DNA from: Secundilactobacillus odoratitofui DSM 19909 = JCM 15043
GTDB taxonomy: Bacteria; Bacillota; Bacilli; Lactobacillales; Lactobacillaceae
DNA length: 64,000 nt
Assembly (NCBI RefSeq): GCF_001434895.1
Contig: NZ_AZEE01000028.1
Span: 372,502-436,501 of the forward strand
Direction of reading: 5' to 3'
Program-made: the position numbers and the translations under genes
Shown: piece after piece, positions 18,252 to 27,270 of the stretch
How the letters are laid out: each line of letters starts with the position of its first letter
How positions within the stretch are numbered: the stretch's first letter is position 1
The notes under the pieces: model-generated
Database searches by the model: none
Told to the model about the DNA's origin: nothing
Seen by the model: only the letters and a program-made list of their open reading frames with translations

Positions 18252-19322
18252 ATGGCACAACGCTTTTTAATATTGGAAGATGGCTCAGCCTATCCAGGAA
18301 TCGGTTTTGGCGCTGGCGCAACCACCACTGGCGAAATTGTCTTTAATACAAGTATGTTGGGTTATCAAGAAATTATCACGAATCAGATTTACCATAATCA
18401 ACTGATTGTCTTTTCACAACCAATCGTTGGTAGTATTGGTATTGCTCATGATGGTTACGAATCGATTTTACCCACAACCAAGGGCGTTGTGGTCCGGGAT
18501 GTGACAGCAATCTCGAAAAATCGGCAACGCTCATTGTCATTGGATAAATTTCTTAAACAACATAATATCCCGGGTATCAGTGGCATCGATACCCGTCATT
18601 TAATTCGCAAATTACAACAAACTGGTACGATCAAGGGTAGCATTGTTGATGTAGCTGATGACCATGCGTTTGATCAGTTGCACGCCACGGTTTTGACGAA
18701 CCAACAAGTTGCACAAGTTGCAACACCCAGACCGTACCCGAACCCCAATCAGGGCTACAACGTGGTTGTGATTGATTTTGGCCTCAAACATGGTATTTTA
18801 CGACAACTTTCCAAACGCGACTGCAATGTGACTGTCTTACCTTGGCAGGCAACCGCGCAAGACATTATTAACCTTGACCCCGATGGCGTTATTTTATCAA
18901 CTGGTCCTGGTTCACCGTTAGATTTACCGCAAAGCGTTCTTGAGATGATTCAAACCATCCAACAACGCATGCCACTGTTTGCGATTGGTTTGGGGCACGA
19001 ACTTTTTGCCCTCGCAAATGGTTCGGAAGTCAGCCCGTTAAAACTGGCACATCATGGTGCTAACCATCCAATTCGAAAAATTATTACCAACGAAATTATT
19101 TACGCCATGGAAGGTCAAGAATTCGTTGTAAATCCAGACTCAGTCAACCGTGATCGTTTGATTACAACCTACGTTGACTTGATCGATGGGAGTATCCAAG
19201 GGCTGCGTCACCGGGATTATCCGGCCTTTTCGGTTCAGTTTTTCCCAGATGGCGCGCCTGGTCCCAATGATTCCGTTGATCTGTTTGACGAATTCATGGA
19301 AATCATGGGAACTCGGGAGTGA
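18252..19322 (+). CDS. CarA-like protein lacking the glutaminase catalytic triad
   Basis: 356 residues, full CarA length and fold: N-terminal CPSase small-subunit domain (FLILEDGSAYPGIGFGA, FNTSMLGYQEIITN, GISGIDTRHLIRKLQ) and a C-terminal class I amidotransferase-like domain (VIDFGLKHGILRQLSKRDC, AHHGANHPI). Every catalytic residue is changed: the CxGH-type nucleophile Cys is Gly246 (AIGLGHE), the His is Phe331 and the Glu is Asp333 (SVQFFPDGAPGPND). The QNHG loop is also lost. It therefore should not hydrolyse glutamine. The frame is intact, the start has GGTGGGATCC upstream, and it lies between pyrR (42-base gap) and the CarB-like gene (4-base gap). The role is unknown, possibly structural or sensory. 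Confidence 0.85.
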   Translation: MAQRFLILEDGSAYPGIGFGAGATTTGEIVFNTSMLGYQEIITNQIYHNQLIVFSQPIVGSIGIAHDGYESILPTTKGVVVRDVTAISKNRQRSLSLDKFLKQHNIPGISGIDTRHLIRKLQQTGTIKGSIVDVADDHAFDQLHATVLTNQQVAQVATPRPYPNPNQGYNVVVIDFGLKHGILRQLSKRDCNVTVLPWQATAQDIINLDPDGVILSTGPGSPLDLPQSVLEMIQTIQQRMPLFAIGLGHELFALANGSEVSPLKLAHHGANHPIRKIITNEIIYAMEGQEFVVNPDSVNRDRLITTYVDLIDGSIQGLRHRDYPAFSVQFFPDGAPGPNDSVDLFDEFMEIMGTRE

Positions 19323-19326
19323 TTAG

Positions 19327-21861
19327 ATGGATAATACAATTCAAAAGATTTTAATCATTGGCGGTGGACCAACGGAGGTCGGCCACGAAACCGAACTTGA
19401 TGCCGCATGTTTGCAGGTAATCCAAGCCTTCAAAAAGCTAGGTATTCGGCCGCTGCTCATCGATAACAACCCATTTTCAGCTGCGTTAGAGAGCGTTCAG
19501 CCAACCAACATGTTTATTCAAGCCATAACGGTCGAAAACGTCCAACGAATTATTGAACGTGAACAACCGGACGCCATTTTACCAACGGTTGGTGGGGTAT
19601 TGGCCATCAGCGTGATCCAAGAACTACAGGAAAATGGCGTTCTGGCTGATAATGGCGTTCAAACTTTGGGGATTCCAAGTGATGCGTTAATGGATATTAA
19701 TAATCCAGACCGGTTAAACCGCATTTTAAGCGAAGCGGGGGCCCCGGTGATTGCGACCGAAACCGTTGGAACACTTGACGAGGCCGTCAACGTTGCCGCC
19801 CAAATTGGTTATCCAGTCATTGTAAAACCAATCGCACCACGCATTGACACGAACCGAATCCTTTGCGATAACGAGGCGGAATTAATTAGTGCCGTCACGC
19901 GCGGTTTTGCGTGGTCGCGCTTCAAACAGTGCGTGATTGAACAGAGCATTGTTGGGTACAAAGAAGTTGAATTAGTATCCATTCGCGACGTCATGGGCAC
20001 CCAAGTGCTGGTGGCTGGTTTAGAAAATATCGACCCAATTGGCATTCACTCTGGTGACTCCATGGTCGTAACACCAACGTTAACTTTAAGTAACGCCGAA
20101 TACCAAGAGTTACGGGATGCAGCGTTTGCGATTAACAATCAATTTAACTTTACCGGAGTTGTTCATACCCATTTCGCACTGCACGCTAGTCAAGATCGGT
20201 TTTACGTGACTAAAGTAACGCCGTATAACGATCGGGGCACTTCACTGGCTGCGGTTGCAACTGGCTATCCCATTGCGTACGTTGCGGCCAACCTTTATTT
20301 GAATCAAAAAATCACCGATGTTCGTTTACCTGAAATCTATCACTTTAAACAAACTGCGCTTTTGGAGCCTAGTTTAGATCACGTGGTGGTCCGGATTCCC
20401 ATCTGGCCATTCGAAGACATTCCAAATGCCGATCAACATCTGGGAACCGTAATGAAATCGGTTGGCTCAACAATTGGTGTTGGTCGAAGTATGGAAGAAG
20501 CGATTTTAAAAGCGTTACGATCATCTCAATTCAGCCCCCAGGATGAATTGCCTTCAATGAGTGACTTAAGCGACACACAGATCATCTCTCAGCTGATTCA
20601 TCCGTTATCTAGTCGCATTTTAGTTTTGATTGAAGCACTGCGCCGCGGGTACCAGGTTGATGAATTAAACGAACTGACCAAAATAGATCCGTTCTACTTC
20701 GTGAAACTCAATCACATCTTAACCATTGAAGAACAGATCCGCCAGCAACCAATGGACGTGACAGCACTTCAGCAGGGTCGTTATTACGGTTTTGGCGATG
20801 GCATGATTGCTCGAATTTGGCATACTGACATCGACACCGTTAGAGCGCTAGGACAAAGCAATCACATTCTACCGACCTACAAGGGGATTGAACCATCAGC
20901 GGGTGAGTTGTTACACTCACCAACTAGTTATTACAGTACTTTTGAATTTGAAAACGAGAGTGAGCAAATCTCGGATCAATCAGTCCTAGTCCTTGGTCGA
21001 GGAGGGAATCAGCTAGGTCCTAATGCTTCAGCAGATTACTTCACGACTGAAATGCTCAAACAACTGCGAAAATCTGGCTATAAGACCATTATCATGAACA
21101 CTAATCCCAATGCTGGATCTCTGAGTGCAACTGCCTCTGACAAACAAATCATTGATCCCGTTCAATTGGGCGATATCATGAACGTGATTGAGATTGAACA
21201 CCCTGTGAAGATTTTTGTACCGGGTAATCGACACTATCTTACTCGCGAACTTAGAAATCGGCACTACCCAGTTTCGGTACTGCCACCTGATCAAGAAAAA
21301 CGAACACACCTCGAAACGAATCACGCAGAAATTGGGTTAGATTTATTCGTTACGCCCGGACACATCGTTCCAATCCTCGTGAGTGACCTGCAATCTGATC
21401 AGGGGTTAGCAACAACCCTTGACCAAATTACGCTAATGCGTGCTCCAGCTTCCATCGATGAAACACAACTGAATCGGTTATTAGCCCACGCTAAGGAGTA
21501 TCTTGCAGAACACAAACGAACTGGTATGGTTCAATTGTTATATACAAACGATACAACTAACCAACTTCAGTTTGCGGGAATTCGGCCAACCCGGTTAACC
21601 ACCATCGCCTATTTAAACAAAGTGACTGGCATTAACTGGGTTCGGATGCTGGTTCGTCAGGCACTCGGCGAAATTCGCGAAGATTTGATTGCAACCTTGC
21701 CCGTAGACATTCATTCAACGCGTCGTTCCCAGGTTCGTGGTACTTTTCCATTCAAACAATTACAACTTCCTGATCAACTTGGGCTAACAACTCAAGAAGT
21801 AGGGGCTCGTATCAGTTTTGAAAGCTTACCAGAACTGATCGATGAACCAGATAACAAATAA
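19327..21861 (+). CDS. Shortened, probably inactive CarB-like protein
   Basis: 844 residues against about 1,060 for true CarB. The first half aligns throughout (KILIIGGGPTEVGHETELDA, ENIDPIGIHSGDSMVVTPT, ATGYPIAYVAANL), but the Gly-rich ATP loop near 168-176 is gone and the Gln/Glu/Asn metal ligands are His282, Lys296 and Thr298. The oligomerisation part (420-470) and second pre-ATP-grasp domain (about 551-655) remain. The following first half of ATP-grasp 2 is missing, the rest is degenerate (FAGIRPTRLTT where VIEVNPRASRT is expected), and the protein ends at the FPF...LG element without the allosteric MGS domain. GGGAG lies just upstream. Probably forms a complex with the CarA-like protein; function unknown. 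Confidence 0.83.
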   Translation: MDNTIQKILIIGGGPTEVGHETELDAACLQVIQAFKKLGIRPLLIDNNPFSAALESVQPTNMFIQAITVENVQRIIEREQPDAILPTVGGVLAISVIQELQENGVLADNGVQTLGIPSDALMDINNPDRLNRILSEAGAPVIATETVGTLDEAVNVAAQIGYPVIVKPIAPRIDTNRILCDNEAELISAVTRGFAWSRFKQCVIEQSIVGYKEVELVSIRDVMGTQVLVAGLENIDPIGIHSGDSMVVTPTLTLSNAEYQELRDAAFAINNQFNFTGVVHTHFALHASQDRFYVTKVTPYNDRGTSLAAVATGYPIAYVAANLYLNQKITDVRLPEIYHFKQTALLEPSLDHVVVRIPIWPFEDIPNADQHLGTVMKSVGSTIGVGRSMEEAILKALRSSQFSPQDELPSMSDLSDTQIISQLIHPLSSRILVLIEALRRGYQVDELNELTKIDPFYFVKLNHILTIEEQIRQQPMDVTALQQGRYYGFGDGMIARIWHTDIDTVRALGQSNHILPTYKGIEPSAGELLHSPTSYYSTFEFENESEQISDQSVLVLGRGGNQLGPNASADYFTTEMLKQLRKSGYKTIIMNTNPNAGSLSATASDKQIIDPVQLGDIMNVIEIEHPVKIFVPGNRHYLTRELRNRHYPVSVLPPDQEKRTHLETNHAEIGLDLFVTPGHIVPILVSDLQSDQGLATTLDQITLMRAPASIDETQLNRLLAHAKEYLAEHKRTGMVQLLYTNDTTNQLQFAGIRPTRLTTIAYLNKVTGINWVRMLVRQALGEIREDLIATLPVDIHSTRRSQVRGTFPFKQLQLPDQLGLTTQEVGARISFESLPELIDEPDNK

Positions 21862-21874
21862 AATGACACAATTA

Positions 21875-21920
21875 AAAAGGTGATTCAGCGCTCATGACGC
21901 GCATTGAATCACCTTTTGTT
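21875..21920. terminator. Bidirectional terminator (carB-like / rqcH)
   Basis: 13-bp perfect arms AAAAGGTGATTCA / TGAATCACCTTTT with an inner GCG/CGC pair, between the two convergent genes. Confidence 0.92.
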
Positions 21921-21962
21921 GTGCCACGGTTGCACTGACACCGAATTGTTCTCAATTTACGA

Positions 21963-23684
21963 TTAGTTGGCTAACGATTCAACAAATTGTCGGTCTGGCG
22001 TGACATACAAGGTCTTTTGGCCCTCATAAATGACGTAACCGGGTTTGGTCCCGTTAGGTTTTCGAATCTTCTTGACTTGGACATAATCGACTGGCACCGA
22101 GCTTGACTGGCGGGCTTTAGAGTAAAAAGCGGCAATGTTGGCGGCTTCCAGCAGTGTGTCATCGCTAGGCGTCGAATCATGAATAATGACGTGAGAGCCT
22201 GGCATATTTTTAACGTGTAACCAAATATCAGTTTTAGCAGCACTATGCAACGTTAACTTTTCATTCTGCAAGTTATTTTTACCTACTTCAATTTTGGTCC
22301 CATCAGTCGCAGTGAAGACTTCTGGCTTTGAGACCGGTTGGCGTTTCTTTTTGCCTGAACGTTGATTGTGTTCATGGTCGCGAAGGTAGCCGCCTTGTTG
22401 CAATTCTAGTTTGATATCGGTTAGATCCTTAGGCGCTGCCAATTCGATTTGGGCACTCACGTTGTCCAAATACGCAATTTCCGCGTTGGTCTTAGCCATT
22501 TGATCAGTCACGTAACTGACGGACGCCTTCATTTTATTATACTTTTTAAAATATTTTTGGGCGTTTTGAGAAGGGCTGATTTGGTTGGAAAGACTAATTT
22601 TAAGGGGTTGATTGTCGTCATAGAAATTGGGCAACGTGATACTGGTCATCCCACGGGTAACTTGTGACAGGTAAGTCGTCAGCAATTCACCCTTAATTCG
22701 GTACTCATCAGCACCCGCTGCGGACTTAAGCGTTGCTTCTAACTTCTTTAACTTAGTGCGATTCTTTTTGAGTTCATTGCGAACAACGTGAATTAACGTG
22801 CTGCCTTGTTGTTGAACACGATCACGTTCAGCGCGGTCTTGGTAATAAAAATCGAGCATACCACTCAACTGTTTAAAAGAACGGCTCACAGCGTCATCCA
22901 CATCCTGAGGGTAAGGAATGGCACTAAACGCGGTTTTGCCAGTATCAAACGTGACTAGCGTTGGTTGAGGTGCGTCAAATTGCTTGAAAAAGTTAATAAA
23001 ATTAGTGGTGGCATCACCTGGTTCGTGCAAGTATCGGGCCAAGGCCATTGCCGTATCCTGACCTAGTCCCTGATAATGCTGACGCAACGTCTGCGCCAAG
23101 ACATCCTCGTTTGGATAGTCCTTCACCAAGGTTGCAACTTGCTCATCTCCATCAGTAACGGTAAACGGGTCAATTAGTTCCTGTTGCGGTGGGTTAATGT
23201 AATGACTTCCCGGTAGCAGAGTCCGATACCGATTTTGGTCAGAACCGACGTGTTTAATAGTATCCAAAATCGTCATAGTCGATAAATCAACCAAAATGAC
23301 GTTACTATGGCGCGCCATAATCTCGATGATCAACCGCAAGGACACTTGATCACCAAGTTCATTGCGACTGGTAAAATCAAGGTGAACCACCCGATCATTT
23401 GCAGCCTGGTTCACACTCGTCAAAATCGCACCGCTAAGATACTTTCGCATCATCATGGTAAAATTAGTTGGTGTGACAGGATTAACGTAGGGGATCGCCG
23501 TGATTTGAATTCGGGCAAACGTTGGGTTAGCCGATAATAACAATGGCATGCTCGTCCGATTAGCTCGGATGGTTAAAACCACCTCATTATTATAGGGTTG
23601 ATTAATTTTAGAGACCCGGCCGCCAACAAGCTGTTGCGTTAATTCTCCAACCATGGCGTGGGTAAAAGTGCCATCAAATGACAT
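21963..23684 (-). CDS. rqcH: RqcH/Rqc2 homologue, NFACT-domain protein (FbpA)
   Basis: 573-residue ribosome-quality-control factor, formerly annotated fibronectin-binding protein. It binds stalled 50S-peptidyl-tRNA and adds C-terminal alanine tails. The NFACT-N domain begins SFDGTFTHAMVGELTQQLVGGRV and has EIMARHSNVILVD (usual form: MGRHSN). A long helical coiled-coil region covers about 280-420. The NFACT-R domain with DIWLHVKNMPGSHVIIHDS follows near 490-510. The ATG at 23684 has AAGGAAGTGAG upstream. It is divergent from a MarR gene. Confidence 0.92.
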   Translation of the reverse strand: MSFDGTFTHAMVGELTQQLVGGRVSKINQPYNNEVVLTIRANRTSMPLLLSANPTFARIQITAIPYVNPVTPTNFTMMMRKYLSGAILTSVNQAANDRVVHLDFTSRNELGDQVSLRLIIEIMARHSNVILVDLSTMTILDTIKHVGSDQNRYRTLLPGSHYINPPQQELIDPFTVTDGDEQVATLVKDYPNEDVLAQTLRQHYQGLGQDTAMALARYLHEPGDATTNFINFFKQFDAPQPTLVTFDTGKTAFSAIPYPQDVDDAVSRSFKQLSGMLDFYYQDRAERDRVQQQGSTLIHVVRNELKKNRTKLKKLEATLKSAAGADEYRIKGELLTTYLSQVTRGMTSITLPNFYDDNQPLKISLSNQISPSQNAQKYFKKYNKMKASVSYVTDQMAKTNAEIAYLDNVSAQIELAAPKDLTDIKLELQQGGYLRDHEHNQRSGKKKRQPVSKPEVFTATDGTKIEVGKNNLQNEKLTLHSAAKTDIWLHVKNMPGSHVIIHDSTPSDDTLLEAANIAAFYSKARQSSSVPVDYVQVKKIRKPNGTKPGYVIYEGQKTLYVTPDRQFVESLAN

Positions 23685-23820
23685 GGTCTCACTTCCTTCG
23701 TTCTTTTATACGCAATTTCTAGTATACCGGTGTCTCAAACCTGAGTAAAGGATTGCGTGCTAGGCATAAATCTTAAAAAGCTGTATAATACAAACAAATG
23801 CTGCAAAGGGGGCACTTGCT

Positions 23821-24252
23821 TTGGCCGATATTTTAGATAACTTAAGTTTGGCTGCTAAGTCACTGCAAACCCAAATCACCAAGGTCACAAAGCAAAACCA
23901 CGTGACCATCGCAGAGTGGAAACTGCTGCGCCAAATCGATCAACAGGTGATCACACAGGATGCAATGGCTGAAGCGTTACAATTAGATACTTCAACACTT
24001 AGTCGACAATTAAAGAACCTGACCACTAAAGAAATGGTCACTAAAACGGCAGTCGGTCGGGATCGCCGCCAACTCGAATATGCTTTATCGCCGTTGGGAC
24101 AGACGACCCTCACCCAAGTGGACGCTGGTTATGATGCCTTGGTGGATGCCGTCTTTCACTACTGGCCAGATGAAGAACAGCAAATGATGAAAATTATGCT
24201 CAATCGTTTAAACCGAAGCTTAGAGCGTGCTAATGGTCGTTTAGATGAGTAA
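23821..24252 (+). CDS. MarR family transcriptional regulator
   Basis: 143-residue winged-helix DNA-binding protein. HTH part AMAEALQLDTSTLSRQLKNL is followed by the wing GRDRRQLEYALSPLG, with dimerisation helices at both ends. It starts at TTG 23821, eight bases after AAAGGGGG. A TATAAT at 23784-23789 probably serves as its -10. Targets are unknown; the downstream degV gene is 99 bases away and may be separate. Confidence 0.88.
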   Translation: MADILDNLSLAAKSLQTQITKVTKQNHVTIAEWKLLRQIDQQVITQDAMAEALQLDTSTLSRQLKNLTTKEMVTKTAVGRDRRQLEYALSPLGQTTLTQVDAGYDALVDAVFHYWPDEEQQMMKIMLNRLNRSLERANGRLDE

Positions 24253-24351
24253 TCAGGCGTGCTTGCCTACAACGTAGTAAACCTGTTACAATGTAACTCA
24301 GACAATTTTGACAAGTAATTCAAAAAATGAAAAAAGAAACGGGTGTTAACC

Positions 24352-25218
24352 ATGAAAATAGCTGTCGTCACTGATAGTACCAGCTATTTGTCAGCAGAAG
24401 ACATTGAACGCTATCAGATTCACGTAGTTCCAATTCCAGTGATTATCGACGGTCGTTCCTATAATGAAGGTGTGGATATTACCACCGACGAATTTTGGGA
24501 AAAGTTACGGCACTCGAAGTCATTTCCAAGTACCTCTCAACCACCACTGGGGGAAATGATCGCCCTTTATCAACAACTGGGGGATGAAGGCTACGATACC
24601 ATTATCAGTATTCACCTGGCCAGCACGATTTCGGGGTTCGTCAATTCATTACGTCAAGTTAACGAGCACCTGACTAATACTAAGGTGGTTGTTTACGACT
24701 CTCAGATCACAGTTAAATTAATGGGGTACTTAGCCATCGAGGCTGCCAAGCTGGCGGCTAAGGGTGAAGACATTGACACGATTATTGATCGTTTGGATGC
24801 AGTCCGGGCAACCATTGACGAAGTTTTTGTGGTGGACGATCTTCAAAACTTGGTTCGAGGCGGCCGTTTATCAAACGCCAGTGCCTTTATCGGCAGTATC
24901 TTAAAAATCAAACCACTCTTAACCTTTGACGATCAAAGTCACGAAATTGTGGCATTCGAAAAAGTCCGTTCTCGGAAAAAGGCCTTACTTCGAGTAGAAG
25001 ACATATTCGCCGAAGCTGTTAAACAAGCAGACTATCCGTTGCGGGCACTCGTCATTGAAGGTAATGATCCAGAAGGTGGCGCCAATTGGGTCAAGCAAGT
25101 TGAAACCAAGTTCCCACAAATTCCAGTCGAATTAAGTTATTTTGGCCCAGTGATTGGGACCCATCTCGGCGAAAAGTCACTGGCATTAGCCTGGATGATT
25201 GATACTGATAAAGCTTAA
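24352..25218 (+). CDS. DegV family fatty-acid-binding protein (FakB type)
   Basis: 288-residue cytosolic DegV protein. Members bind one fatty acid and, as FakB, present it to the kinase FakA for phosphorylation into phospholipid synthesis. Seen: IAVVTDSTSYLS at the start, FPSTSQPPLGEM (the S-T-S-Q-P fatty-acid carboxylate site), IISIHLASTISG and the VVDDLQNLVRGGRLS block. The ATG at 24352 is preferred over an upstream GTG. The nearby oleate hydratase makes a fatty-acid-handling theme plausible, though the genes have separate promoters. Confidence 0.9.
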   Translation: MKIAVVTDSTSYLSAEDIERYQIHVVPIPVIIDGRSYNEGVDITTDEFWEKLRHSKSFPSTSQPPLGEMIALYQQLGDEGYDTIISIHLASTISGFVNSLRQVNEHLTNTKVVVYDSQITVKLMGYLAIEAAKLAAKGEDIDTIIDRLDAVRATIDEVFVVDDLQNLVRGGRLSNASAFIGSILKIKPLLTFDDQSHEIVAFEKVRSRKKALLRVEDIFAEAVKQADYPLRALVIEGNDPEGGANWVKQVETKFPQIPVELSYFGPVIGTHLGEKSLALAWMIDTDKA

Positions 25219-25267
25219 TCATTGCAATTATTTAATTCATTTGAAATGAATTCACATGTTTCCTTTT

Positions 25268-25313
25268 AAAAGAACACCAAACTGCCAATTTTTGACAGTT
25301 CGGTGTTCTTTTT
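25268..25313 (+). terminator. Terminator of degV
   Basis: Arms AAGAACACC-AACTG and CAGTT-GGTGTTCTT with one mismatch each side of an 11-base loop, followed by TTTTT. Confidence 0.9.
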
Positions 25314-25368
25314 CGTCTCTTTTTGCTATCGTTTCACCAGTTTGAATCAGGATTTTTTAGGGTTCTTG

Positions 25369-25401
25369 AAACCGTTCCCATACCAGTGGGCGCAACGGTT
25401 T
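25369..25401. promoter_or_regulatory. Inverted repeat upstream of the oleate hydratase gene
   Basis: AAACCGTT and AACGGTTT (8 bp) enclose a second dyad CCCA / TGGG. It lies about 50 bases before a TATAAT (25454-25459) and could be an activator or repressor site, or the stem of a second terminator without a T tract. Confidence 0.45.
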
Positions 25402-25453
25402 AATTTTGGTCAAAGTTCGCTTAAATGACCATGTTGTTTTACTTACCAAGGAT

Positions 25454-25459
25454 TATAAT
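25454..25459 (+). promoter_or_regulatory. -10 element of the oleate hydratase gene
   Basis: Perfect TATAAT 47 bases before the start codon; candidate -35 TTGTTT is only 14 bases upstream, so the promoter may need an activator. Confidence 0.5.
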
Positions 25460-25506
25460 GAACTTAGGTAGCTGAATGTTGAATCATACTGATAGGAGGC
25501 AATATC

Positions 25507-27201
25507 ATGGTAAAGACAAAAGCAATTATGATTGGTGCAGGGCTGGCAAACATGGCCGCTGCTGTTTATCTGATCCAAGAAGCACACTGGCAGGGTGACA
25601 AAATCACCTTTTACGCGATTGATGACCATGGTTCAAATGACGGGGACGAGGCTGTTCACGCCAAGGATGATTATTGGAATCAAAACCATCCAACTGAAAA
25701 TCATCTGGGCTTCATCGCTAGAGGTGGCCGAATGCTTAATTACCGAACCTACGTTGATTTAATGGACTTGTTAGGCCGGATTCCCTCAGCTACCGAAACT
25801 GGCATGACTGCGGCCGAAGATACCCATGAATTTGATGCGAAGCACCGGACTTTCGATAAAGCGCGCTTACTAGAAGGTGGCAAAGGCATCATCAACGGTG
25901 GTAAACTCGGTCTCAACAATAAGGATCGCGCACTGTTAACCAAGTTGATCATGATGCCAGATGACCAAGAAGAGCGGTTAGACAACGTCACAATTGCCGA
26001 ATACTTTAAAGATGATCCTCACATGTTCCAGACTAACTTCTGGTATATGTGGGAAACCACCTTTGCCTTTCGCATTCAAAGTTCTGGGCAAGAACTACGA
26101 CGCTATATGCATCAAATGATCTATGAATTTACTCAAATTGAACACTTAGTTGGTGTTAATCGGACCCGGTATAACCAATTTGAGAGTATTATGCTACCGC
26201 TCATTAACTATCTTAAACAACAGGGGTGCACCTTTATTCTCAATCGACGAGTGACTGATTGGCACTTTAAACAAACACCACTTCAAGACGAAATTACGGT
26301 AACCGGTCTGGTCATGACCAACACTTTGACTGACGAGGAAGAAACTGTTGATGTGGATGAACAAACGGCCGTCATGTTCACTAATGGCTCCATTACTGAT
26401 TCAGCAACAATTGGTGACTTGACAACACCAGCCGCTGAGAACATGGACTATGGTGCAGCTTCCAGTCTATGGAAGAAAGCCACTGAACACTTTTATAACC
26501 TAGGCAATCCAGACAAATTCTTTGCTGATCGAAATGCCAGTGAATGGGTCAGCTTTACGTTAACGACCAAAAACCATTTGTTACTCAATGAAATTACTCG
26601 AATAACGACGCAAGTACCCGGCAATGCCTTGAATTCATTTCTTTCAACGCAACCCATTACCGCTTTAGGCCAAAAAGACGTCAACATGTCGATCGTCGTT
26701 CATCATCAACCACACTTTACCACCCAAAAACCGAATGAAACGGTTATTTGGGGCTACTTCCTCTACCCACGACGGAAAGGGGAATTCGTGGAGAAACCCT
26801 ACATTGAAATGAACGGTCGCGAAATGGCTGAAGAACTCATCGGTCAACTCTCAAAGGTTGATCCAGGTCCTGGAAACATTATGACTAAAAAAACAGCCAT
26901 CATGGACAGTATTATTAACAATATCCCATGCTACATGCCGTATGCGTCCGCACTCTTTAACAACCGCGCAAAATCAGATCGGCCAAAGGTAATTCCGGAC
27001 CACAGCACTAACTTAGCCTTTACTGGTGAGTTTGCCGAACAACCTTATCAAATGGTCTTCACTGAACAAAGTGCTGTCCGTTCAGGCGAAATTGCGGCTT
27101 ATCACTTCACCGGCATACCAGCAAGTAAACTCGTTAAAAATCCGCGTTACGATAAAGACCTTAAAACGTTAGCTAAGGCAACCAAAAAGTTATTCTCTTA
27201 A
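25507..27201 (+). CDS. ohyA: Oleate hydratase (myosin-cross-reactive antigen family)
   Basis: 564-residue FAD enzyme that adds water to the cis-9 double bond of unsaturated fatty acids, giving 10-hydroxy acids; in lactobacilli it detoxifies free oleate and linoleate. It has the nucleotide-binding start AIMIGAGLANMAAAVYLIQ, the RGGRMLNYRTYVDL region, the conserved DHGSNDGD segment and a C-terminal NLAFTGEFAEQPYQMVFTEQSAVRSGE. Length is typical. AGGAGG lies seven bases before the ATG. Membrane association is known for the family but not evident from a transmembrane helix. Confidence 0.95.
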   Translation: MVKTKAIMIGAGLANMAAAVYLIQEAHWQGDKITFYAIDDHGSNDGDEAVHAKDDYWNQNHPTENHLGFIARGGRMLNYRTYVDLMDLLGRIPSATETGMTAAEDTHEFDAKHRTFDKARLLEGGKGIINGGKLGLNNKDRALLTKLIMMPDDQEERLDNVTIAEYFKDDPHMFQTNFWYMWETTFAFRIQSSGQELRRYMHQMIYEFTQIEHLVGVNRTRYNQFESIMLPLINYLKQQGCTFILNRRVTDWHFKQTPLQDEITVTGLVMTNTLTDEEETVDVDEQTAVMFTNGSITDSATIGDLTTPAAENMDYGAASSLWKKATEHFYNLGNPDKFFADRNASEWVSFTLTTKNHLLLNEITRITTQVPGNALNSFLSTQPITALGQKDVNMSIVVHHQPHFTTQKPNETVIWGYFLYPRRKGEFVEKPYIEMNGREMAEELIGQLSKVDPGPGNIMTKKTAIMDSIINNIPCYMPYASALFNNRAKSDRPKVIPDHSTNLAFTGEFAEQPYQMVFTEQSAVRSGEIAAYHFTGIPASKLVKNPRYDKDLKTLAKATKKLFS

Positions 27202-27238
27202 TCAAAGCGTTTACACTTTTTAAAAAGAGTGGCATACT
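27202..27238 (+). promoter_or_regulatory. Promoter overlapped by a cre-like site
   Basis: TTTACA (27210-27215) and CATACT (27233-27238) are 17 bases apart. The 14-mer at 27202-27215 read on the minus strand, TGTAAACGCTTTGA, matches the CcpA cre consensus TGWAANCGNTNWCA at all but one position and covers the -35, so carbon-catabolite repression is plausible. Confidence 0.6.
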
Positions 27239-27270
27239 GAGCCTAATCAAATGAAAAGTGGGGTATCAAA

